Below are positions 16,431 to 25,982 of a stretch of 64,000 nt of DNA, piece after piece. The notes beneath the pieces are model-generated. The model was not told where the DNA came from and ran no database searches. It saw only the letters and a program-made list of their open reading frames with translations. The translations under genes and the position numbers were made by a program. Position 1 is the stretch's first letter. Every line of letters starts with the position of its first letter. This DNA is from Rhodobacter sp. NTK016B (lineage in GTDB: Bacteria; Pseudomonadota; Alphaproteobacteria; Rhodobacterales; Rhodobacteraceae). The stretch spans positions 186,001 through 250,000 of the forward strand of contig NZ_JAFKOK010000002.1 of the NCBI RefSeq assembly GCF_017303295.1. Direction: 5' to 3'.

Positions 16431-18002
16431 ATGCCCACCCGCCGCCAGACCCTGACCTATCTTGCCGCCGCCTTCGGCGCGCCCGCTGCGCTGATGGCCC
16501 CCGCCCGGGTCTTTGCCCAGGACGGACGCCCCGTCCTGCGCGTGGCCGTTCAGGCGCTGAATGCCAGCCTTGAACCCTTCGAATCGGCAAACAATGTCGG
16601 CCTGCGCGCCGTTGATGCGCTGTTCGACCGCCCGCTGCGCCGCAACTTCGTCGAAGAGGCCGCCAATCCCGGTACCACCGTCATCGATCCGCAGCTGGCG
16701 CTGTCGGTCGAACAGATCGAGCCGCTGATCTGGGAAATGCGCCTGCGCCCGGACGTGATTCTGCACGACGGCCGCACCTTTTCGGCCGATGACGTGCTGG
16801 CGACGCTGTCGCCCGCCCGCGTCGGACCTGATTCCCCCTATGCCGATGGCCGCGTGCTGTTCAGCTTCCTCGACCGTGTCGAGAAGATCGACGACCTGAC
16901 CGTCCATCTGCACACCGTTCAGGAAGACGTGGTTCTGCCGCACCGCATGGCTGGTTACGGCCCGTGGATCGTGTCGGGCGCGGCGCTGGACGAGATGGGC
17001 GCCGATGCGTTCCGCCTGTCGCCGGTCGGCTCGGGCCCCTACAAAATGAACAGCTTCGAGCGGGACGCGCGTCTGGTTCTCGATTCGCATGACGAGTACT
17101 GGATGGGGCAGCCCGCCGCCGCGCAGGTGATCTTCACCGTCGTCCCCGAAGTCTCGACCCGGATCGCCGGCCTGATCTCGGGCGAATACGACATCGTCAC
17201 CAATGTTCTGCCCGATCAGGTCAGCCAGCTCGCCAGCTATGACGATATCGAGGTGCAGAGCGCCGCGATGGACCTGCTGCATATCCTGACCTTCGATACG
17301 TCGCGCCCCGTCATGCAGAACAAGTTGCTGCGTCAGGCGCTGGCGACCGCGATCGATTACGACGCGATCGGGCAGGCCGTCTGGGGCGAGAACTATCAGC
17401 GTCCGCGCAACTTCCAGATCCCGTCCTTCGGCCCGTTCTACGATCCCGAGCGCGCCTATTTCCAATACGACCCCGAAGCCGCGCGCGCCCTGTTGGTGCA
17501 GTCCGGGTATGACGGGGCCGAGATCGTCCTGCGCGTGCCGCCGACCTATTATCTCGGGTCGGGCGACATGGCGCAGATCGTTCAGGCGATGTGGCAGGAG
17601 ATCGGCGTCAATGTCCGTCTTGAGATGTCGGAAAGCGCGTTGACCGCGGCCGAGCCGGGCGCGGATGTGCGGATGGTGTCGACCTCGTTCCGCTATCCCG
17701 ATCCGCTTTCGGGCGGGGTCGGCGTCCACATGGGCCCGAACAGCTTCGTGCAGCAGCGCGGCTTCTGGCAGCCCGAAGGCGATTACAACGATGTTCTGGC
17801 CGCGTTCGAGGCCGAGACTGAGCAATCGCGCCGCGTCGAGCTGTTCCACCGGCTTCTGGACATTCTGGAAGACGAGGCGCCGGTCACCATCCTGTATTCG
17901 GTCAACGAGAATGTCGGCGTCAGCACCGAGGTCAACTGGACGCAATACCCGCTCTATTATTTCGACCTGCGCCCCGATGTCTTTTCGTTCCGGAGCGTCT
18001 GA
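16431..18002 (+). CDS. ABC transporter substrate-binding protein (family 5, peptide/nickel/opine type)
   Basis: The 523-residue exported protein begins MPTRRQTLTYLAAAFG, with a twin-arginine motif and cleavage near RVFAQD, so Tat export is likely. It then has the SBP_bac_5 pattern: LEPFESANNVGLRAVDALFD, LRPDVILHDGRTFSADDVLA, SPVGSGPYKMNSFERD, and LLRQALATAIDYDAI. Family-5 proteins bind oligopeptides, but also nickel, sugars and opines. It begins a seven-gene operon containing two phosphoesterase-type proteins, which argues against a plain peptide substrate. The ATG at 16431 matches the signal peptide; the open frame from 16326 has none. Confidence 0.9.
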   Translation: MPTRRQTLTYLAAAFGAPAALMAPARVFAQDGRPVLRVAVQALNASLEPFESANNVGLRAVDALFDRPLRRNFVEEAANPGTTVIDPQLALSVEQIEPLIWEMRLRPDVILHDGRTFSADDVLATLSPARVGPDSPYADGRVLFSFLDRVEKIDDLTVHLHTVQEDVVLPHRMAGYGPWIVSGAALDEMGADAFRLSPVGSGPYKMNSFERDARLVLDSHDEYWMGQPAAAQVIFTVVPEVSTRIAGLISGEYDIVTNVLPDQVSQLASYDDIEVQSAAMDLLHILTFDTSRPVMQNKLLRQALATAIDYDAIGQAVWGENYQRPRNFQIPSFGPFYDPERAYFQYDPEAARALLVQSGYDGAEIVLRVPPTYYLGSGDMAQIVQAMWQEIGVNVRLEMSESALTAAEPGADVRMVSTSFRYPDPLSGGVGVHMGPNSFVQQRGFWQPEGDYNDVLAAFEAETEQSRRVELFHRLLDILEDEAPVTILYSVNENVGVSTEVNWTQYPLYYFDLRPDVFSFRSV

Positions 18003-18003
18003 G

Positions 18004-18894
18004 ATGCGGATTGTCCAGATTTCCGACCTGCATCTGTCGCCCAAACACGGGTTCTTCATCAACAATTGGCGACGCGCTGCGCGTCGCCTGCAACAGATGG
18101 CGCCCGATCTGGTAATCGTCACCGGCGACCTTGCGATCAACGGTCCTGACGATGCCGGGGAACTGGCCTTCGCGCGGGCCGAGCTGGACAAGCTCGGCCT
18201 TCCGTGGCGGGCCGTGCCGGGCAATCACGATATCGGCGACGAGCCGCCGGGTCAGGATCCCACGCAATTGGTCAATGCCGCGCGCCTCGATGCGTGGCGC
18301 ACGCATTTCGGTGCGGATTGGTGGTCGCAGGATGTGCCGGGCTGGCGTCTGATCGGGCTCGATTCGCAGGTCTTCGGCAGCGGCCTGCCCGACGAAGCCG
18401 CGCAATGGGATTTCCTGCGCGACGCGCTGGACGGGGCCACGGGCGATATCGGCGTGTTCATGCACAAGCCGCTGACCATCGACGATCCCGATGAGCCCGC
18501 CTCGACCCGCTGCATCGTCCCCGCCCCGCGCAAGGCCCTGACCGAGCTGTTCGATGCCTATCCGGTGCGTTTTCTGGCCACCGGGCATCTGCACGCCGCC
18601 AAGCATCAGAGTGCCGCCGAAAGCGGTCACGGCTTTGACCGGATCTGGGCCCCGCCGCTGGCTTTCGTGCTGACCAAACCCACCGCGCAGAATGCCGATC
18701 ACATCCTGCCCGGTACGCGGCGCGAAGTGGGCATGGTTGTCTACGATCTGCAGGAAAGCGGCTGGAACGCCGGGTTCGACGCCGTCGCGGATGCCGAGAT
18801 CTTTGATCTCGATGACATCAAGCAGGGGCGCTACGCCTTCCTGCGCGACATGCCCGCCTATTTCCCCGAAGATCTGGTGGAGTTGGCGGAATGA
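18004..18894 (+). CDS. Metallophosphoesterase (calcineurin-like, cyclic-nucleotide phosphodiesterase type)
   Basis: This 296-residue cytoplasmic protein has all five blocks of the di-metal phosphoesterase fold: DLH (D8, H10), GDLAING (D42), GNHD (N74, H75), H154 in MHKPL and GHLH (H195, H197). These are the metal ligands of class III cyclic-nucleotide phosphodiesterases and related phosphodiesterases. It lies one base after the substrate-binding protein and overlaps the first ATPase gene by four bases, so it is co-translated with an importer. The likely role is cleaving a phosphodiester or phosphomonoester as it enters; the substrate is not known. Confidence 0.88.
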   Translation: MRIVQISDLHLSPKHGFFINNWRRAARRLQQMAPDLVIVTGDLAINGPDDAGELAFARAELDKLGLPWRAVPGNHDIGDEPPGQDPTQLVNAARLDAWRTHFGADWWSQDVPGWRLIGLDSQVFGSGLPDEAAQWDFLRDALDGATGDIGVFMHKPLTIDDPDEPASTRCIVPAPRKALTELFDAYPVRFLATGHLHAAKHQSAAESGHGFDRIWAPPLAFVLTKPTAQNADHILPGTRREVGMVVYDLQESGWNAGFDAVADAEIFDLDDIKQGRYAFLRDMPAYFPEDLVELAE

Positions 18895-19838
18895 ACGAAC
18901 CGGCGCTGGAAGCCCGCGACCTGAAGGTGCGCACGCCCGACGGGCTGGCTGTCGAGGGGCTCGACCTGATCCTCGAGCGGGGGCGCACGCATTGCCTCGT
19001 CGGGGAATCGGGCTGCGGCAAGAGCCTGACCTCGCTGGCGATGGCGGGGCTTCTGGCGCCGGGCCTTTCGGCATCGGGGCGGCTGTCGCTGGAGGGCCGC
19101 CCCGTCTCCCTGCCCGCGCGGCGACCGCCGCAGGGGCTGGCGATGATCTATCAGGATGCCACCGCCGCGCTGAACCCGATCCAGCGGATCGGCCCGCAGG
19201 TGGCCGAGGCGATGCCGCGCGGCACCAAACGCAAGGCCGAGACGCTGCGCCTGCTCGCGCGCGTGGGTCTGCCCGACCCCGCCGCGATCGCCCGGCGCTA
19301 TCCGCATGAATTGTCGGGCGGCATGAACCAGCGCGTGACCATCGCCATGGCGCTGGCCGCGCGGCCTTCGGTGCTGATCGCGGACGAGCCGACGACGGCG
19401 CTCGATGTCTCGGTACAGGCGCAGATCCTGACGCTTCTGCGGGAAGTGCAGGACGAAACGGGCGCGGCGCTGTTGTTCATCACCCACGACCTGAGCGTGG
19501 TGGCCGAGATCGGCGACAGCCTGTCGGTAATGTATGCCGGTCGCATCGTCGAAACCGGACCGGTCGCCCGCCTCTTCGATGCGCCCCGTCACCCCTATAC
19601 CGCCGCGCTGATGGCCTGCCGCCCGCGTCTTGCCCCGCGCAACGCCGGTGGGTTCGCCGGCATTCCCGGACGCGTCCCGCCGGTCGGGGCGCGGCCCGCC
19701 GGCTGTGGCTTTGCACCGCGCTGTGCCCATGCCAGCAGCGCCTGCCACGCCACGCGGCCCGTATTGGACGATGACGGCGTGGCCTGCCTGCACCCGCTGC
19801 CTGCCTTCACCGATGCGAGCGAACGGAGATCCGCATGA
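18891..19838 (+). CDS. ABC transporter ATP-binding protein (OppD/DppD type)
   Basis: The 315-residue ATPase has Walker A GESGCGKS (about 38-45), the signature LSGGMNQRV, Walker [13 protein letters not shown] and the switch histidine in [14 protein letters not shown]. The C-terminal extension contains [12 protein letters not shown] and CHAT cysteines, the oligopeptide/dipeptide family tail. It partners with the OppF-type ATPase that overlaps its end by 4 bases. The two ATPases power the permeases encoded downstream. Confidence 0.93.
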   Translation: MNEPALEARDLKVRTPDGLAVEGLDLILERGRTHCLVGESGCGKSLTSLAMAGLLAPGLSASGRLSLEGRPVSLPARRPPQGLAMIYQDATAALNPIQRIGPQVAEAMPRGTKRKAETLRLLARVGLPDPAAIARRYPHELSGGMNQRVTIAMALAARPSVLIADEPTTALDVSVQAQILTLLREVQDETGAALLFITHDLSVVAEIGDSLSVMYAGRIVETGPVARLFDAPRHPYTAALMACRPRLAPRNAGGFAGIPGRVPPVGARPAGCGFAPRCAHASSACHATRPVLDDDGVACLHPLPAFTDASERRSA

Positions 19839-20683
19839 CCACGCCGCTTCTCAGCCTCAAGGGGATCGGCAAGACCTATGCCGCGCGCGGTGCCACCCCG
19901 GCTTTCCGCGCGCTCGCGGGTATCGACCTGACGGTGATGCCGGGCGAGGCGCTGGGGATCGTCGGCGAAAGCGGCTCGGGCAAGACGACGCTCGGACGGA
20001 TCGTGACAGCCGCCCTGCCCCCGAGCGAGGGCGAGGTGCTCTATCGCGGCACGCCCTACCGCGCGCCGATGCCGCTGCCGCGCCGCGCTCAGGTCCAGGC
20101 CGTTCTGCAAGACACGCTGGGTGCGCTAAATCCGCGCCTGTCGATCCGCCGCCAGATGCTCGAGCCCTTCGCTATCCATCGCAATGTCCCGCGCGCCGCG
20201 CGGGGCGCGCGCATTCACGAGGCGCTGGCCGAGGTCGGGCTTGACGAAAGCGTGCTGACCCGGTTCCCCGGCGGCGTCTCGGGCGGGCAGCGTCAGCGTT
20301 TGCTGATCGCCCGTGCGCTGCTGCTCGATCCTGAGCTTCTGGTCGCCGACGAGCCGGTCTCGGCGCTCGACGTGTCGGTGCAGGCGCAGGTGATGACGCT
20401 GCTCGACCGGCTCCGGCGCGAGCGTGGCATGGCGATGATCTTCATCTCGCACGATCTGCGCGTGGTGCGTCAGCTTTGCGACCGCGTCGCGGTGATGAAC
20501 AATGGCCGGATCGTCGAGATCGGGCCGACCGCCGAGGTGCTGGAACATCCCACCCACGACTACACCCGCGCCCTGATGGCCGCCCTGCCGCGCGACCATC
20601 CCCGCGCACGCCCCTCCCCTTCCCCTGAGAGTACCACCATGGCGCAACCCCTTCGGCCCCACCGGCTGCGGAGCCCCGCATGA
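19835..20683 (+). CDS. ABC transporter ATP-binding protein (OppF/DppF type)
   Basis: This protein has 282 residues. It has Walker A GESGSGKTTLGRI, the signature VSGGQRQRLLIARAL, Walker B LLVADEPVSALD and the switch region IFISHDLRVVRQLCD. The C-terminal family tail is shorter than in the OppD partner and lacks the cysteine cluster; this is ordinary for OppF-type partners. Its last ~20 residues are Pro/Arg-rich and probably unstructured. It overlaps the next permease gene by 4 bases. Confidence 0.92.
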   Translation: MTTPLLSLKGIGKTYAARGATPAFRALAGIDLTVMPGEALGIVGESGSGKTTLGRIVTAALPPSEGEVLYRGTPYRAPMPLPRRAQVQAVLQDTLGALNPRLSIRRQMLEPFAIHRNVPRAARGARIHEALAEVGLDESVLTRFPGGVSGGQRQRLLIARALLLDPELLVADEPVSALDVSVQAQVMTLLDRLRRERGMAMIFISHDLRVVRQLCDRVAVMNNGRIVEIGPTAEVLEHPTHDYTRALMAALPRDHPRARPSPSPESTTMAQPLRPHRLRSPA

Positions 20684-21612
20684 GACAATTGCTGCTCTCG
20701 CGCGGAATCCGCGCCGCGCTGACGCTGTTCCTTTGCCTCGTTCTGGCCTTTGTCATCCTGCGCCTGTCGGGCGATCCGATGATGGCACTGGTCCCCGGTG
20801 AGGTCCCGCCTGTGCTCCTCGACGAATACCGGGTGCGCTGGGGTCTCGACCGGCCGCTGCCCGAACAGTTCCTGCGCTATGTCCTCGCCGCGATGCGGGG
20901 CGATTTCGGTCTGTCGCTGATCGACGGGCGTCCGGCGATCGAGCTGGTGACCGAACGCATCGGGGCCACGCTGAAACTGGGGCTGGCGTCGCTGTTGCTG
21001 GCGCTCGTCATCGGTCTGCCCGCCGGAACCTATGCCGCGCTTAACCGTGACAAGCTGGGCGACCGGCTGGTCATGAGCACGGCGATCTTCGGCTATGCGA
21101 TGCCGAATTTCTTCCTTGGACTGCTGATGATCCTGCTGTTCGCGTTGCAGCTTCGGCTGCTGCCCTCGTCGGGCTACGGCACACCCGCACATCTGGTGCT
21201 GCCCGCGCTGACGCTGGGCACGGCGCTGGCCGCGAAGCTTGCGCGGTTTACCCGCACCTCGGTGCTTGATGTGCTGGGCCAGCCGCATGTGCGCACCGCG
21301 CGCGGCAAGCGGCTGTCGGGTTTCGCGGTGCTGATCCGCCACGTCCTGCCCAATGCGGCGATCCCGGTGATTACTTTCCTCGGCTTCGAGATCGGCCTGC
21401 TGATCGGCGGCGCGGTGGTGACCGAGACCGTTTTCGGCTGGCCCGGCATCGGACAGCTTCTGGTGATGTCCGTCACCCGCCGCGATCTGGCCGTAGTGCA
21501 GGCGATCGTGCTGATGATCGCGCTGGCCATCGTCGTCGTGAACCTTCTTGTCGATCTGAGCTATGGCCGGATCGACCCGCGTGTCCGGGGGACCCATGGC
21601 AAACGCGTCTGA
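20680..21612 (+). CDS. ABC transporter permease (OppB/DppB type)
   Basis: The 310-residue membrane protein has about six hydrophobic helices and the DppB hallmarks: N-terminal ALTLFLCLVLAFVILRLSGD, RWGLDRPLPEQFLRYV, and the EAA-loop region ending with GAVVTETVFGWPGIGQLL. It forms the translocation channel with the OppC-type protein. The order of substrate-binding protein, two ATPases, then two permeases is unusual (permeases usually come second), but the parts are complete. Confidence 0.92.
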   Translation: MRQLLLSRGIRAALTLFLCLVLAFVILRLSGDPMMALVPGEVPPVLLDEYRVRWGLDRPLPEQFLRYVLAAMRGDFGLSLIDGRPAIELVTERIGATLKLGLASLLLALVIGLPAGTYAALNRDKLGDRLVMSTAIFGYAMPNFFLGLLMILLFALQLRLLPSSGYGTPAHLVLPALTLGTALAAKLARFTRTSVLDVLGQPHVRTARGKRLSGFAVLIRHVLPNAAIPVITFLGFEIGLLIGGAVVTETVFGWPGIGQLLVMSVTRRDLAVVQAIVLMIALAIVVVNLLVDLSYGRIDPRVRGTHGKRV

Positions 21613-22480
21613 CCTGATGACCTCGTCCGCATCCCTGCCCCGCCAGCGCCGTCGCGCCGTTCCGGTGGTGGTGGTGACCAGCGCGGCGGTGCTGGCGCTG
21701 ATCGCGCTGGCGGGACTTCTGGCGCCATGGATCGCGCCGCATGGCTATGCCGAACAGGACCTGCTGAACCGCCTTGCCCCGCCGGTCTTTCTGGACGGCA
21801 GCTGGGACTATCCGCTGGGCACCGACAATCTGGGCCGCGATCTGCTCAGCCGGCTGCTCTATGGTATCCGGACCTCGGTTCTGATCGCGTTGACGGCAAC
21901 CGTGCTGGGTTTCGTCTTCGGCACCACGCTGGGCTTTCTGGCCGCGCTGCGCCGGGGTGTCGTGGAAGAGGGCGTGATGATGCTGGCCGATGTGCAGGCG
22001 GCGATCCCGACGCTGATCCTTGCGCTGGCGGTGCTGGCCTTTGTCGGCAACTCGCTCGGCATCTTGATCGTTCTGGTCGCCCTCGACGGGTGGGAGCGCT
22101 ATGCCCGCCTCGCCCGCGCGCAGGTTCTGGCGGCAAAGGAAAGCGGCTATGTCGCGGCGATGCAGGTGATCGGCGCGCCGGGCTGGCGGCTTGCACTGGT
22201 GCATATCCTGCCTAACGTTCTGGGCGCGCTGGTGGTGCAGGCAACGCTGAATTTTCCGGGGACGATCATGCTGGAAACCGCACTCAGCTTCTTCGGGCTG
22301 GGCGTCCAGCCGCCCGAGACCTCGCTTGGCCAGATGCTGGGCACCGGACGAAATTATCTGCTGGGCGCATGGTGGATCGCGGTTTTGCCCGGCACAGTGA
22401 TCTTCGTCACCACGCTGGCCGCCTGTCTGCTTGGCGACTGGCTGCGCGACCGCATCGACCCCACGCTGGAAAGGCCCTGA
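21596..22480 (+). CDS. ABC transporter permease (OppC/DppC type)
   Basis: The 294-residue protein shows the OppC pattern: LAPWIAPHGYAEQDLLNRLA, PLGTDNLGRDLLSRLLYGIR, the EAA motif region YVAAMQVIGAPGWRL and a LSFFGLGVQPPETSLGQML segment. I chose ATG 21596, preceded by a GGGGGA stretch, which overlaps the previous gene by 17 bases; ATG 21617 is an alternative without a ribosome site. It completes the importer with the upstream OppB-type permease. Confidence 0.9.
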   Translation: MANASDLMTSSASLPRQRRRAVPVVVVTSAAVLALIALAGLLAPWIAPHGYAEQDLLNRLAPPVFLDGSWDYPLGTDNLGRDLLSRLLYGIRTSVLIALTATVLGFVFGTTLGFLAALRRGVVEEGVMMLADVQAAIPTLILALAVLAFVGNSLGILIVLVALDGWERYARLARAQVLAAKESGYVAAMQVIGAPGWRLALVHILPNVLGALVVQATLNFPGTIMLETALSFFGLGVQPPETSLGQMLGTGRNYLLGAWWIAVLPGTVIFVTTLAACLLGDWLRDRIDPTLERP

Positions 22481-22484
22481 CCCG

Positions 22485-23225
22485 ATGACGCAAAACGAAA
22501 CCACCTGCCGGGCCGAGGGCCTGATCAACCTGCGCGACCTTGGCGGTATCCCGGTCGAAGGCGGGCATCTGCGCTCGGGCCGTCTGTTTCGCAGCGCCCA
22601 TCCCGGCGCGCTGACCGTCTCGGGCGCCGAAAGCCTGCGCGCGCTCGGTATCCGGACGATCTGCGATCTGCGCTCGCATGCAGAGCGGGCGGAACGGCCC
22701 TTTGCCCATCCATGGTACGGCGTGCTGCTGCATCTTCCCATCGAACCCCGGGTGAAGGCCCGGCTCGATGCGCTGTCGGGCGAGACGCCTGATCCTGCCG
22801 ACAGCCCCGATGCGCTGATGCGACAGGCCTATCGCGTGTTCATCGCCGAACATGCGCAGGTCCTTGGCGCCTTCGTGACCCGGCTGGCCGATAGCGGCGA
22901 GGGGCGTGGCGTGCTGGTGCATTGCACCGCTGGCAAGGACCGCACCGGGCTGGCCGTGGCGGTGGTTCTGGCGCTTCTCGGGGCGGACCGTGCAGCGATC
23001 GAGACCGATTATCTTGAGACCAACCGCCACTGGCGCGGGACGGGCCGTCTGGACAACAGCCCCGCCGAGGTTCGCGCCGCGCTGACCGAAGCGCGCCTTC
23101 CCTATCTCGCCGCCGCGATGGACGAGATTGCAACGCGCCACGGCTCTGTCGCCGCTTTCGCGCGGGACGGTATGGGGCTGGACGACGAAACGCTGGACCG
23201 CCTGCGGACAGCGCTTGTGGCTTAG
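22485..23225 (+). CDS. Tyrosine-phosphatase-like protein (Y_phosphatase3 type)
   Basis: The 246-residue protein contains the protein-tyrosine-phosphatase P-loop HCTAGKDRTG (H146, C147, R153) and the N-terminal LINLRDLGG block characteristic of the bacterial Y_phosphatase3 group. The invariant Cys and Arg are both present, so it should be active. These enzymes act on phosphotyrosine, phosphoinositides or small phosphomonoesters. It lies 4 bases after the OppC-type permease and ends the operon, giving a second phosphatase in one importer operon. The start at 22485 follows directly after the permease stop. Confidence 0.88.
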   Translation: MTQNETTCRAEGLINLRDLGGIPVEGGHLRSGRLFRSAHPGALTVSGAESLRALGIRTICDLRSHAERAERPFAHPWYGVLLHLPIEPRVKARLDALSGETPDPADSPDALMRQAYRVFIAEHAQVLGAFVTRLADSGEGRGVLVHCTAGKDRTGLAVAVVLALLGADRAAIETDYLETNRHWRGTGRLDNSPAEVRAALTEARLPYLAAAMDEIATRHGSVAAFARDGMGLDDETLDRLRTALVA

Positions 23226-23393
23226 CGCCGGGCGGCTTTTCAGGATGGCTGAGGGGTCTGACTGAATGCGGAAAACGGGGCCGCCGCTGCGCCGGACGCG
23301 GGGCCGCACCCTTCAGTATTATCAAACCGGATTTGTTGACCGGTGACAGGAATCCTGATACCCCTTCCAAAGGGAAACGCTTGGGAGGGCGCC

Positions 23394-24374
23394 ATGAAGT
23401 CAGCAAGAGATTTTCTGTCAGGAATCGTAATGACCGCTGCGATGCTGGGGGCCAGTGCGCCCGCTGTCATGGCGCAAGACAGCTACCCCAGTCAGACCAT
23501 CAACCTGATCACCGGCTTTCCCGCCGGATCGGGTGCCGATGTTCTGGTGCGCTATTTCGGCACGGAACTGGCCGAGCTGACCGGCGAGACCGTGGTGGTC
23601 GTCAACCGCGCCGGGGCGGCGGGTAATATCGGTGCTGAATTCGTCGCCCGGTCGGACCCGGACGGCTATACCATGTATATCCACGCTGCGAGCTCGATTG
23701 CCGGGAACATGCATCTGTTCCGCAACCCGCCGATCAACGTGGCCGAGGATATCCGCATTGCCGCGACGCTCAACCAGCAGGCCTTCATGCTGATTGTCCC
23801 GGCCTCGAGCCCCTATGAAACCATCGCGGAGCTGGTCGAAGGGCTGCGCGCCGAGGGGGCCGAAGGTTCTTACGCCACGTCGAACACCACGGGCCGCGTC
23901 ATGGGCCGCATCTTCACCGATGCCGCCGAGTTGGAAACGGTCGAGATCCCCTACCGCACGGATACCGACATCATTCCCGATCTGGCCGCTGGCGTGCTGG
24001 ATTTCTCCATGATGAACCCGGTCTTCTCGCTGGCTCAGGTGGCCGAGGGGCGCGCGCGCATTCTTGCGGTCAGCACGCCGGAGCGGCTGCAGGCGGCGCC
24101 CGATTACCCCACTTTCGCCGAAGCCGGCATGCCCGAGCTGGTGATGCTGAGCTGGTTCGCGGTGATGGTGCCCTCGGCTACGCCCGATGACGTGGTCAAC
24201 ACGATCAACGGCTATTTCAACGAGATTCTGGCACGCGAGGAAACCGCGGAGTTCCTGAACTCGAATGGCGGCGATCCTTTCATCTCGACGCCCGAGGAAG
24301 GCCAGGCGCTGCTGCTTCAGCAGATCGAGGATTGGGAGCGTTACGTGGCGATCGCCAATATCGAACCGATCTGA
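23394..24374 (+). CDS. TTT solute-binding protein, TctC/Bug family (second copy, no linked permease)
   Basis: The 326-residue exported protein has a signal peptide ending APAVMAQ. It then has the Bug pattern SQTINLITGFPAGSGADVLV, the ligand loop, VVVNRAGAAGNIGAEFVAR and a VSTPERLQAAPDYPTFAEAG segment. GGGAGG precedes the ATG at 23394. No tctA or tctB lies near, which is common in organisms that carry many Bug proteins; it might share the TctAB fusion at 10877-12841. It is followed within 3 bases by a CoA ligase, so its ligand is probably a carboxylic acid that is activated after uptake. Confidence 0.88.
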   Translation: MKSARDFLSGIVMTAAMLGASAPAVMAQDSYPSQTINLITGFPAGSGADVLVRYFGTELAELTGETVVVVNRAGAAGNIGAEFVARSDPDGYTMYIHAASSIAGNMHLFRNPPINVAEDIRIAATLNQQAFMLIVPASSPYETIAELVEGLRAEGAEGSYATSNTTGRVMGRIFTDAAELETVEIPYRTDTDIIPDLAAGVLDFSMMNPVFSLAQVAEGRARILAVSTPERLQAAPDYPTFAEAGMPELVMLSWFAVMVPSATPDDVVNTINGYFNEILAREETAEFLNSNGGDPFISTPEEGQALLLQQIEDWERYVAIANIEPI

Positions 24375-24377
24375 CGC

Positions 24378-25982
24378 ATGAGCCTGCACGACACGATGCC
24401 CGCGAACGGCCTGTCGCCCTTCGCGGGCATGGATGCCGCCTCGTTTCTGGTACAACGCACGCGCCACTATGGCGACCGGCCCCTGATCCTGTGGGCGCCC
24501 TTTGACGGGCCCGAGCGCAGCTGGACCTATGCGGCCTTTCTGAACGATGTACAGAAACTGGCCGGCGGGCTCAGCGCGCGCGGCATCGGGCCCGGCGACA
24601 GGCTGCTGATCCATCTCGAGAATTGTCCCGAAACATTGCTGGCGCGCTTTGCCTGCGTCTGGCTGGGCGCGGTGGCGGTGATCAGCAACGCTATGGCCTC
24701 GGCCACCGAACTGCGCGACATGATCGACCAGACCGGCGCGCGCGCGGCAATCACGCAGCCCCGTCTGTCATCAACCGTGGACAGCGCCGGGGCGCGCCTG
24801 CTGGACTGGATCGCCGTCACATCGACCGATGCGGGCGACCCCGCAAGCGCCGAAACCCTGCCCGCGCCCGCCGACAGGTTCGACGCGCTGATGGGCGACC
24901 CCGCACCGCAGCGCGCGCCCGATCCCACACAACCCGCGCTGATCCTCTTCACCACCGGCACCACGGCCCGCGCCAAGGCGGTGCTCTGGACCCATGAGAA
25001 CCTGCTGTGGGCCTCAAGCCTTGGCGCGCAGCAACAGGGGTTCCGCGACGGTGATGTGGCGCAGGTCTTTCTGCCGCTGTTCCACGTCGTCGGCTTTTCA
25101 TGGACCTTTCTGCCCCTTCTGTGGGTCGGCGGCGCGGCGTTGTTGCAGCCCCGCTTCTCGGCCTCGCGGTTCTGGAGCGCCGCGCAACGCCACCGCGCGA
25201 CCATCAGCCCGCAAGTGCCCTTCACGCTGGGCGCGCTGGCCGGGCATCCGGTGCCGGACCGGCACGATTTCCGGTTCTGGATCGTCAATCGCCAGATCCC
25301 CGAGGAACAGGCGCGGTTCCGCGTGCCGGGGATCGTTTCGGCCTGGGGCATGACGGAAATGGTCTCGCAGCCGATCGTCGGCGTGCAGGGGAACGGCGAT
25401 CTGCCCGCGCAGGCAATGGGCAGGCCCTCGGCGGGCTACACGATCCGCGTCGTCGCCGAAGACGGCACGCCCGTCGCGCCGGGCGAGATCGGGGAATTGC
25501 TGGTTGGCGGCGTGCGGGGGCGGTCGATCTTTCTGGAATACGACCGCAACCCCGACGCCAATGCCGAAGCCTTCACCCCGGACGGCTTTTTCCGCACCGG
25601 CGACCGCGTGCGTCAGCTCGATTGCGGCGTGCTGGTCTTCGTGGACCGGATCAAGGACGTGCTGAAGGTCGGGGGCGAGGGCGTCTCGTCGGCCGAGATC
25701 GAAGCCGTGATCCGCCGCGCCGCCGGGGTGCAGGACGTCGCCGTCGTCCCCCGCCCCGACGCGCTGCGCGGCGAGGTTCCCGTGGCTTTCGTCGTGGCCG
25801 ATCCCGACAGGCCCTCCGCCGATGACGCGCTGCGCGAGGCTATTCTGGCGCATTGCACGGCAGAAATGGCGCGCTTCAAGGTGCCGCGCGAAATCCGGTT
25901 TCTGGAGGCCCTGCCCCGCGTTGGCTTTGGCAAGATCGCCAAGGGCAAGCTGCGCGCGATGGCGGCGGAGGGACAGCCATGA
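24378..25982 (+). CDS. AMP-dependent CoA ligase (CaiC-like)
   Basis: The 534-residue adenylate-forming enzyme has the P-loop FTTGTTARAKAVLWTHE (about 190-206), the GMTEM motif near residue 325, and hinge and lysine motifs DRIKDVLKVGGEGVSSAEIE and GKIAKGKLR. Sequence character is closest to carnitine/crotonobetaine-CoA ligase (CaiC) and related short acid ligases; this is a family resemblance, not a substrate call. It differs clearly from the ligase at 4295. It overlaps the next gene by 4 bases (ATGA). Confidence 0.85.
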   Translation: MSLHDTMPANGLSPFAGMDAASFLVQRTRHYGDRPLILWAPFDGPERSWTYAAFLNDVQKLAGGLSARGIGPGDRLLIHLENCPETLLARFACVWLGAVAVISNAMASATELRDMIDQTGARAAITQPRLSSTVDSAGARLLDWIAVTSTDAGDPASAETLPAPADRFDALMGDPAPQRAPDPTQPALILFTTGTTARAKAVLWTHENLLWASSLGAQQQGFRDGDVAQVFLPLFHVVGFSWTFLPLLWVGGAALLQPRFSASRFWSAAQRHRATISPQVPFTLGALAGHPVPDRHDFRFWIVNRQIPEEQARFRVPGIVSAWGMTEMVSQPIVGVQGNGDLPAQAMGRPSAGYTIRVVAEDGTPVAPGEIGELLVGGVRGRSIFLEYDRNPDANAEAFTPDGFFRTGDRVRQLDCGVLVFVDRIKDVLKVGGEGVSSAEIEAVIRRAAGVQDVAVVPRPDALRGEVPVAFVVADPDRPSADDALREAILAHCTAEMARFKVPREIRFLEALPRVGFGKIAKGKLRAMAAEGQP

